The notes beneath the pieces were generated by a model. That model had not been told where the DNA came from. It saw only the letters and a list, made by a program, of their open reading frames with translations, and searched no databases. A stretch of 64,000 nucleotides of DNA from Streptomyces paludis. Its GTDB lineage: Bacteria > Actinomycetota > Actinomycetes > Streptomycetales > Streptomycetaceae. Position 1 is the first letter of the stretch, and every line of letters begins with the position of its first letter. The translations under genes and the position numbers were made by a program. Positions 58,562 to 64,000 of this stretch are shown piece after piece. The stretch lies in the NCBI RefSeq assembly GCF_003344965.1, contig NZ_CP031194.1:124001-188000 (forward strand), given 5' to 3'.

Positions 58562-59701
58562 TCAGCCGCGGTCCTTGCGGAACGCCCAGGCCATCTCGGG
58601 CTCCAGGGCGAAGCGGAAGACCCGCCGGACCGGTGGCGTGCAGAGCAGCGTGACGGCCGCGGCGGCCAGGACGGACACCAGGACGGCGCCGGCGGGCTCG
58701 CGCACCGGGCCCGCGCCGTACCAGTCCCAGGTGGACGCGCTCTGCGCGAGGAAGCCGTGCAGCAGATAGCCGCAGAGCGTGCCCGCGCCGAGCGGCGTGA
58801 ACCACGTCCGGCGGCCGGGCACCCAGGCCAGGAAGCAGACGGTCAGGACCAGTGAGCAGCAGAGGAGCGCGAGTGTCATCAGCACCCCGGCCCACCAGGG
58901 GGCGCCCAGCTCCTGCGCGCTGTCCCGGTGGAAGAACCACGCCATGTTCATCCGGGTGACCGCCCAGTAGGCGAACACGACGGCGGCGGCGAGGACCGGC
59001 ACGGCCGCCAGCCGCACCTCCCGGCGCCGTACGAGCCGGAAGTGCTCCGGCCGCAGCAGCAGCCCGAGCACGAAGAACGGCAGGAACTGAAGGACCCGCT
59101 GGAGGTCGAGATCGTCCCCGATGTCGGGCGACACGACCGCCAGCACGGCGATCGCCACCGCCAGCGGGAACGGCCACCGGACCAGGCGCCAGATGGGCGC
59201 CGTCAGCCGCCAGATGAAGAGCGCGACGAGGAACCAGGTCAGGTACCACGGGTCCAGCAGGGTGATCTCCATGTCCGGATCGTCGTCGGTCCACCGGTGG
59301 AAGAGGCTGTAGGCGATCTCGAACACGACGTACGGGACGGCGATTCCGGTGATCAGCCGGCGCACCTGGCCGGGCCGGAGGTCGAAACTCCGCGAGAAGT
59401 AGCCGGAGATGACGATGAACGCCGGCATGTGGAAGCTGTAGACGACGATGTAGAGCGCGGAGACCGCCCGGCTGTCGTCGCGCAGCGGCTCCCAGGAGTG
59501 TCCGACGGCGACCAGCACGATCGCCAGGTACTTCGCGTTGTCGAAGAACGCGTCACGCGTCCTGGCCGGAGCGCCGGTTCCGGTTCCGGTTCCGCTTCCG
59601 CTTCGGGTTCCGGGCTCCGTTCCGGTTCCGGTTCCGGGCTCCGTTCCGGTTCCGGTTCCGGCCTCGGCACGGACGGTGCGTTGATCAGTGATCTGCGTCA
59701 T
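58562..59701 (-). CDS. Acyltransferase-3 family membrane protein (fucose 4-O-acetylase-like)
   Basis: A 379-residue protein with about ten helices. FFDNAKYLAIVLVAVGHSWE holds the family His, and YSFHMPAFIVISGYFSRS the RxxR-adjacent segment. It transfers acyl groups to sugars or lipids on the membrane. The N-terminal about 45 residues are a Gly/Thr/Glu/Pro/Ser repeat encoded by a 24-bp tandem duplication at 59609-59656. ATG 59701 (MTQITDQRT) is preferred; a TTG 12 bp upstream is possible. Confidence 0.88.
   Translation of the reverse strand: MTQITDQRTVRAEAGTGTGTEPGTGTGTEPGTRSGSGTGTGTGAPARTRDAFFDNAKYLAIVLVAVGHSWEPLRDDSRAVSALYIVVYSFHMPAFIVISGYFSRSFDLRPGQVRRLITGIAVPYVVFEIAYSLFHRWTDDDPDMEITLLDPWYLTWFLVALFIWRLTAPIWRLVRWPFPLAVAIAVLAVVSPDIGDDLDLQRVLQFLPFFVLGLLLRPEHFRLVRRREVRLAAVPVLAAAVVFAYWAVTRMNMAWFFHRDSAQELGAPWWAGVLMTLALLCCSLVLTVCFLAWVPGRRTWFTPLGAGTLCGYLLHGFLAQSASTWDWYGAGPVREPAGAVLVSVLAAAAVTLLCTPPVRRVFRFALEPEMAWAFRKDRG
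59609..59656. repeat. Exact 24-bp tandem duplication inside the acyltransferase gene
   Basis: Two identical 24-bp copies (59609-59632 and 59633-59656), each beginning TCCGGGCTCCGTTCCGG. They are flanked by further GGTTCC hexamers. On the coding strand they encode the Gly-Thr-Gly-Thr-Glu-Pro N-terminal repeat. The copy number could vary without shifting the frame. Confidence 0.85.
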
Positions 59702-59870
59702 ATTGCCGCCCAAAGGGAACCTTTGAACGGGACAGCGCCTCTTAGCAAGTTCGTGGGGGAAAACCGCTCAGTACACATTCCCCGCACCCTAACGAAGCGC
59801 CCGGCGTCCCCCGCCACCCGGGCGACCGGCACCGCCCGATCCGGCCAGCACCCGATCCGGCCACCCGCCG

Positions 59871-60773
59871 TCAGAGCCGGAGCAGCTCCGCCGCGAGGCG
59901 TTCGATCCTGTTCCGCCACGCGATCGAGAGGGCGTCCGTGACGGATTCCGCCGGGCCGGTCTGGGTGAGCACGAGCCGGGCGCCGTGCCCCGTACCGTCA
60001 CGCAGTTCCCAGACGACCGTGGTGTCCGGCTCGGCGCGGTACGTGAGGGAGTGCGGCGCCCGCACCTCCGTGACCGGGCCGGCCGTGACCCCGTCGGCGG
60101 TGAAGCCCTCCGGGACGGGCAGTCCGGCCACCGGCTCGATGCCCGCCGACAGCGCCGCCCAGACGGTCCCGGCCGGCCGGACGAGCTGCCGCTCGAAGCG
60201 GATCCGCCGCTCGCCCGTCTCCCCCAGGGTCTCGACGGTGCCCCGGTCGAGGCCGAAGCGGTGGAGGTACGCCTCGTGCAGCGCGCCCGTGTCCCGGCCG
60301 GCCGGGACGGGCTCGCCGTCGAGCGACCGCGCCAGCGCGGCGACGCACAGGTGCCAGCCCGAGGCGAAACTGGCGGCGCCGGGGAGATCCCCGAAGGTGT
60401 GGACGAGGGTGAGCAGCGCGCCCCCGCCCTTGGGGGCGACGCTCCAGCGCAGTTCGTCGCCGCCCCAGGTGAAGGCGAGGAGGCGCGGCTCGTCGACCGC
60501 CATGACGATGCCCTTGGTCCTCGGGTCGCCGTCCTCGGCGCCGGGAAAGCGGAAGACGATCCGGCCGCCGGGGGCGAGGTCGAGGGTAACCTCGGCGGGG
60601 AACCACCGCCCCAGGGCGGCGGGGTCGGTGAGCGCGGTCCAGACCCGCTCGGGCGGGTGGGCGAGCGCGCGCTCGATCCGCAGCGTGGCCCGGCCGTCGG
60701 CCGTGGTCAGGGTGGCGTCGTACGGATCCGGCGAAGGGCCGGTGGTGTCGTTCGTGCCGGGGGTGCTGTTCAT
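59871..60773 (-). CDS. Tandem SRPBCC (AHSA1-like) protein
   Basis: A 300-residue protein with two SRPBCC/START-like domains. The first (about 22-155) has RIERALAHPPERVWTALTDP then ALGRWFPAEV; the second (about 185-295) has RIRFERQLVRPAGTVWAALS. Such proteins bind hydrophobic ligands or assist Hsp90. ATG 60773 starts MNSTPGTND; a longer in-frame extension upstream lies in repetitive sequence. No ArsR partner is adjacent. Confidence 0.88.
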   Translation of the reverse strand: MNSTPGTNDTTGPSPDPYDATLTTADGRATLRIERALAHPPERVWTALTDPAALGRWFPAEVTLDLAPGGRIVFRFPGAEDGDPRTKGIVMAVDEPRLLAFTWGGDELRWSVAPKGGGALLTLVHTFGDLPGAASFASGWHLCVAALARSLDGEPVPAGRDTGALHEAYLHRFGLDRGTVETLGETGERRIRFERQLVRPAGTVWAALSAGIEPVAGLPVPEGFTADGVTAGPVTEVRAPHSLTYRAEPDTTVVWELRDGTGHGARLVLTQTGPAESVTDALSIAWRNRIERLAAELLRL

Positions 60774-61199
60774 GGTGTGTCGTCCTCGGTCGCGTGCGAG
60801 TGGTGCGTGGGGGGCAGTGTGTGGGGGGGCAGTGTGTTGGGGGGCGGTGTGTTGGGGGCGGTGTGCGCGGAGGTGTTGTGTTCGGGGTGATGTGCGGGGG
60901 ACCCTGGGGCCCGGGATCCACTCGTACCACCGGCGCGGCGCGTCCCGCCGTACCCGTGCGGCGCGGGGCTCTCGTGTTTCGGCCATCCGGCCCGGCGGCC
61001 GGGGGCCGAGACTGGCTGGAACCGGCTGGTGACAGTTGGTCAGCGCTACCCGCATAGTTGGAAGTTCGGGCACTCGGAGGCCGCGCCCCGCCGCATGGCG
61101 GGCTGGACCTGCGCGTTCACCCCGCGACCGCGCGACGTCACTGCAAAGCACTGCGGCCCAGGCCACCAGGCACCACAGAACGGCGCAAGGAGAGCGGCC
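60774..61199. other. 426-bp divergent gap with G-rich repeats
   Basis: The left part (60807-60860) has four G-runs of five to seven bases in near-repeats of GGGGGGCAGTGTGT. The right part (60900-61190) is ordinary GC-rich sequence leading to AAGGAGAG before the next gene. No protein gene is convincing. Confidence 0.5.
60807..60860 (+). repeat. Degenerate 14-16 bp G-run repeat
   Basis: Units of the form GGGGGGCAGTGTGT(TG) occur about four times in tandem with changes CAG to CGG. The plus strand has G-runs at 60809-60814, 60823-60829, 60839-60844 and about 60854-60858. It lies in the upstream leader of the minus-strand SRPBCC gene. Confidence 0.65.
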
Positions 61200-61694
61200 G
61201 TGCATGACGAATTCCTGTGCCATGTCACCGCGTACGGCATCTGCGGCGGACAGCGCATCGGCGTACCCCTGGGCACCTACCGCGCCCCGACTCTCGCACT
61301 CGCCCTGTGGTGGTTACGGGACCGCGCGACCTGGATCGCGGAGCGGCTCGACCCCAGCCCCGAGAGCAGCCGTATCCCGGTCCGGGCGCTGGCGCCGGTG
61401 GCGGAGAACGTACCGGACGTACCGGCCGCGTTACGGGCCTGGCGGGACGATGTGGCCCACCAGGACATGATCGCGGAGCATCTGGCGGCCGGCCGTCTCG
61501 TCCGGATCGCCACCCAGGACGACACCACGGAGTACGAGCTGCTCGCGGAGTCCGTGGACGCGCTGCGCATGAACCGGGCGCTGCCGGTCCTGATCACGCC
61601 CATGCTCCCCGAGCCGCCGCCGTGGGAGCGCTCCCTCGCCACCTCGTCCCCGCACGCCACGTACGAGTATCCGGCGTGGGGGGACGCAGGGTAG
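61200..61694 (+). CDS. Hypothetical protein
   Basis: A 164-residue soluble protein. GTG 61200 with AAGGAGAG 6-13 bases upstream. It begins VHDEFLCHVTAYGICGGQRI and has a helical region VPAALRAWRDDVAHQDMIAE and a strand YELLAESVDALRMN. No family recognised with confidence. Convergent with the second M56 gene. Confidence 0.75.
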   Translation: MHDEFLCHVTAYGICGGQRIGVPLGTYRAPTLALALWWLRDRATWIAERLDPSPESSRIPVRALAPVAENVPDVPAALRAWRDDVAHQDMIAEHLAAGRLVRIATQDDTTEYELLAESVDALRMNRALPVLITPMLPEPPPWERSLATSSPHATYEYPAWGDAG

Positions 61695-61744
61695 CGGGTC
61701 CCGGGCAGCCGGTCGAAGCGTGCCCCGTCGGCACGAGTCCCGCG

Positions 61745-62710
61745 TCAGCGCGGGGCCGGGGCCGCCTCCGTGTCGCCCTGGGCGATCTCGATGTGGGTGT
61801 GGAGTTCGTTCGCGGCCTGGAGCGCCGCGCTGCCGGAGACCGTGAGACAGAGCAGCAGCGCGCCCGCGACGAGCCGGCCGGTGCGCGGCAGGACGGGCCG
61901 CCCGGCCTGGCCGCCGTCCAGCAGCGCGGCGACCCGGCGGGGCACGGGGCCCGCGGTCGCCGCGAGGACCGTGGCCGGTCTGCCGGGCAGCGGCGCCTTC
62001 GTGGCCAGCGCGGCGCGGGCGATCGCGCGGGCGGCCAGCCGCCGGTCGCCGACGTCCGCCGCGGCGGCCTCGTCGGCGGCGCGCTCCAGGGCGTAGGCGA
62101 GCGGGTCGCGCAGGGCGCGCAGGGCGGGGTGGCACAGGGCGGCGAGTTCGGCCGCGACGAGCAGCAGGTGGTGACGGCCGCGCAGATGCGCGCGTTCGTG
62201 GGCGAAGAGGGCCTCGCGCTCGGCGGGTTCCAGGGCGCGCAGCATGCCGGTGGTGACGACGATCCGGCCGGGGCGGCCGGGCAGCGCGTACGCGTCGGGC
62301 CGGTCGTCGCGGAGCACGGCCAGTTCGTCCGCCGTCCCGCCGGTGGCGGCCCTGGCCCGGCGCAGCTCGGCCCGGTCGCGCAGCGCGGTGGCGACGAGCA
62401 GGGGCGTTCGCCAGAGCAGCAGCCCCCCGGCGGCCAGCGCGAGCCCGACCGTGACGGCGGGCGGCCCCACCGTCAGCGGCTCGGCGAGATCACCGAGGAC
62501 GGCGACGAAGGGCAGGTACGAGGCGCCCGGCACGACGAGCAGCGCGAGCGCGGCGGAGCTGGTGGCGGCCAGCGCGAGCGCGACGGCGGCGAGCAGCCAG
62601 GCGGCGTGCCGGGGCGCGAGGGCGGCGGCGACCCGGCGGGCGGCGGGCACCGCGAGGAACGGCATCAGGAGCGGCACCCAGACCAGCGGCGTCCAGAGGA
62701 ACAGCGTCAC
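61745..62710 (-). CDS. M56 (BlaR1-like) membrane zinc metallopeptidase (second copy)
   Basis: A 321-residue membrane protein with helices at about 5-25, 38-60, 75-100 and 285-305. Zinc motif HERAH in LFAHERAHLRGRHH with downstream Glu in ALERAADEAAA. Similar in layout to the copy at 28879. No sensor domain. GTG 62710 overlaps the BlaI stop as GTGA. It probably relieves BlaI repression by proteolysis. Confidence 0.9.
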   Translation of the reverse strand: MTLFLWTPLVWVPLLMPFLAVPAARRVAAALAPRHAAWLLAAVALALAATSSAALALLVVPGASYLPFVAVLGDLAEPLTVGPPAVTVGLALAAGGLLLWRTPLLVATALRDRAELRRARAATGGTADELAVLRDDRPDAYALPGRPGRIVVTTGMLRALEPAEREALFAHERAHLRGRHHLLLVAAELAALCHPALRALRDPLAYALERAADEAAAADVGDRRLAARAIARAALATKAPLPGRPATVLAATAGPVPRRVAALLDGGQAGRPVLPRTGRLVAGALLLCLTVSGSAALQAANELHTHIEIAQGDTEAAPAPR

Positions 62711-63081
62711 CGGATCTCACCGCCGTCCAGCAGGGAGCGCAGCAGCGCCTCGTCCTCGTCGTTGAGCTGGGAGACGAAGCGGGCCAGGACGGCGCCGCGG
62801 TCCTCGTCCTTGGCCAGTTCGGAGTGCATCCGGCGGGCGGTGAGCCCGGGGGCGTCCTCGGTGGGCGAGTAGGCGTAGCCCCGGCCGGCCCTGACCCGGC
62901 TCACGCTGCCCTTCTCGTACAGCCGGGACAGGATGGTGGTGACCGTGGTGCGGGCGAGCGACACGCCGAGCGCGCGCTGGACCTGGCCGGGTGTGAGCGG
63001 CTCGGCCGCCGCCCACAGAGCCGCCAGCACACCGGCTTCCAGCTCCCCCGCCGGCCGCCGCTCCGCGCTCTCGTCCCTCAT
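62707..63081 (-). CDS. BlaI/MecI/CopY-family repressor (second copy)
   Basis: A 124-residue regulator. Winged helix: ELEAGVLAALWAAAEPLTPG, VSLARTTVTTILSRLYEKGS and the wing RGYAYSPTED. Dimerisation tail DRGAVLARFVSQLNDEDEAL. It should bind the tandem CTAC...GTAG site at 63106-63140, 25-59 bp upstream. ATG 63081 with GGGAGG 7 bases away. Confidence 0.93.
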   Translation of the reverse strand: MRDESAERRPAGELEAGVLAALWAAAEPLTPGQVQRALGVSLARTTVTTILSRLYEKGSVSRVRAGRGYAYSPTEDAPGLTARRMHSELAKDEDRGAVLARFVSQLNDEDEALLRSLLDGGEIR

Positions 63082-63105
63082 GGGAACGTCCCTCCCGTTT
63101 CCGTC

Positions 63106-63140
63106 GTCTACAGTGACGTAGACCGTCTACAGATCTGTAG
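63106..63140. promoter_or_regulatory. Tandem BlaI operator between the second BlaI and the DedA gene
   Basis: Site 1, GTCTAC-AGTGAC-GTAGAC (63106-63123), is a 6-bp dyad with a 6-bp centre. Site 2, CTACAGATCTGTAG (63127-63140), is a perfect 14-bp palindrome. Centres are 19 bp apart. Site 2 nearly equals the dyad upstream of the first BlaI gene (30546-30559). Confidence 0.77.
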
Positions 63141-63204
63141 TCAATCGAGTCCATCAGATCGTCAGGCAGATTTCCCCTGCCACCATTATGGGAGCAGCCC
63201 TCAT

Positions 63205-63885
63205 ATGGCCGTATCCGCGCTCGCCGTGCCGACGCTGCCGCTCGCCGTGAACCTCGCCGTGAATCCCCTCGACGCCGGATCGCTGCTCTCCTCGTTCGGC
63301 GCCCTGGGCATCGCCGTGGTCCTCTTCGCCGAGACGGGCCTGCTGATCGGCTTCTTCCTCCCCGGCGACTCCCTGCTCTTCACCGCCGGGCTGCTGTGCG
63401 TCCCGGGCATCCGGGGCGCGGTGCATCTCTCGCTCCCGCAGGTCCTGCTCGCCTCGCTGGCCGGTGCCCTGCTGGGGGCGCAGACCGGCTTCTGGATCGG
63501 GCGGCGCGGCGGCCGGGCGCTGCTGGCGCGCGGGCGCTCGCGCAAGCTCAAGGAGGGCGCGGCCCGCGCGGAGGAGCTTCTCGAACGGTACGGGCACGGC
63601 AGGGCCGTCGTGCTCGCCCGCTTCGTCCCCGTCGTCCGTACGGTGCTCAACCCGCTGGCCGGGGCGCTGAACGTGCCGGCCAGGGTCTTCACGTTCTGGC
63701 AGATCGCCGGCGGCGCGCTCTGGACGGTCGGGCTCGTGCTCGCCGGGTACGGGCTGGGCTCCTCCGTACCGAACGTGGACCGCTATCTGCTGCCCCTCGT
63801 CGCGCTGGTCGTGATCGTCTCGCTGATCCCCCTGGCGCTGGAGCTGCTGCGCTCGCGCCGGGCCACCGAAGGAGGCACCCGCTGA
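63205..63885 (+). CDS. DedA-family membrane protein
   Basis: A 226-residue membrane protein with about five hydrophobic segments. DedA motifs are FAETGLLIGFFLPGDSLLFT with the conserved E and PGDS, GAQTGFWIGRRGG, and LARFVPVVRTVLNPLAGA (R...P). DedA proteins act in undecaprenyl-phosphate or lipid flipping and membrane homeostasis. ATG 63205 with GGGAG 10 bases upstream. The following PAP2 gene overlaps the stop as TGATG. Confidence 0.93.
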   Translation: MAVSALAVPTLPLAVNLAVNPLDAGSLLSSFGALGIAVVLFAETGLLIGFFLPGDSLLFTAGLLCVPGIRGAVHLSLPQVLLASLAGALLGAQTGFWIGRRGGRALLARGRSRKLKEGAARAEELLERYGHGRAVVLARFVPVVRTVLNPLAGALNVPARVFTFWQIAGGALWTVGLVLAGYGLGSSVPNVDRYLLPLVALVVIVSLIPLALELLRSRRATEGGTR

Positions 63886-64000
63886 TGACGGGCATGACGG
63901 GCGGCATGACGGACCGCTGGTTCGACGACGGCCTGTACACCTCGGTCACCGGGCTGGCCCACCGCTCCCCCGGCTGGCTGGACACGGCCGTCTCCCTCTG
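63885..64000 (+). CDS. PAP2-family phosphatase, N-terminal part only
   Basis: The frame starts at ATG 63885 overlapping the DedA stop (TGATG) and leaves the window after 38 codons. It shows MTDRWFDDGLYTSVTGLAHR SPGWLD as a PAP2 N-terminal segment. The phosphatase motifs lie beyond the edge. Other in-frame ATGs at 63894 and 63906 are possible. DedA and PAP2 proteins together suggest undecaprenyl-pyrophosphate recycling. Confidence 0.65.
   Translation, partial: MTGMTGGMTDRWFDDGLYTSVTGLAHRSPGWLDTAVSL

Overview
The window is about 64 kb of very GC-rich actinobacterial DNA, almost certainly from a Streptomyces or a close relative. The reasons are third-position G/C bias, frequent GTG starts, ATGA/GTGA overlaps, and a gene set including an AfsR/SARP regulator, a SpoIIE-type phosphatase with its own ATPase domain, DUF3040, DUF5134, a TIGR03767-type phosphoesterase, a GH75 chitosanase and an srs-type phenolic-lipid cluster. 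It looks like a chromosomal arm region, with small catabolic, specialised-metabolite and regulatory modules side by side. I saw no tRNA, rRNA, CRISPR array, insertion sequence or phage gene.

1-14.5 kb is an amine-utilisation locus. It has a dipeptide-type ABC importer (lipoprotein, two permeases, an alpha/beta hydrolase, and an ATPase that runs off the left edge), a copper amine oxidase, a GntR/FCD regulator, and an operon of Rieske oxygenase, glutamine-synthetase-like ligase, aldehyde dehydrogenase and an unusual fusion of a class V aminotransferase with a sarcosine-oxidase-like flavoprotein. Its three control regions each carry a TTGGATCCAA-type operator with a second, weaker copy exactly 21 bp away, so the GntR protein probably controls the whole locus. 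The layout recalls the Puu gamma-glutamylation route, but the substrate cannot be read from sequence.

14.6-23.9 kb holds a DUF5134 membrane protein, a BPL_N-type amidotransferase-like protein and a RiPP-like cluster. The cluster has a 65-residue precursor with an FDLDV leader and four cysteine-free LSTHA repeats, a full-length LanB dehydratase, small ORFs, an HTTM/SdpB-like membrane protein, a small secreted protein resembling a rearranged chaplin, a TPR protein and a sulfotransferase-like protein. No LanC cyclase is present. This is the best candidate for an undescribed system.

24-33 kb carries DinB-like, hydrolase, ArsR (probably leaderless, with a perfect dyad operator) and VOC genes, the dhaKLM dihydroxyacetone kinase operon, a BlaI/M56 regulator-protease pair, and a CPA2 K+(Na+)/H+ antiporter with its TrkA_C-type subunit. 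33-43 kb has a NarL-type two-component system, a signal-less FecB-like protein with a siderophore-interacting reductase, an AfsR-like regulator and a PAS-GAF-PP2C-HATPase protein.

43-54 kb has a beta-helix lipoprotein, a NUDIX hydrolase, the GH75 chitosanase, an amino-acid permease with an 18-bp minisatellite upstream, a 1.1-kb gene-free gap, a Tat-exported phosphoesterase and a DUF4032 protein. 54-58 kb is a type III PKS - ICMT-like methyltransferase - FAD oxygenase operon with a divergent UbiA prenyltransferase. 58-64 kb has TerB, an acyltransferase-3 protein, a double SRPBCC protein, a second BlaI/M56 pair with a tandem CTACAG...CTGTAG operator, a DedA protein and the start of a PAP2 phosphatase.
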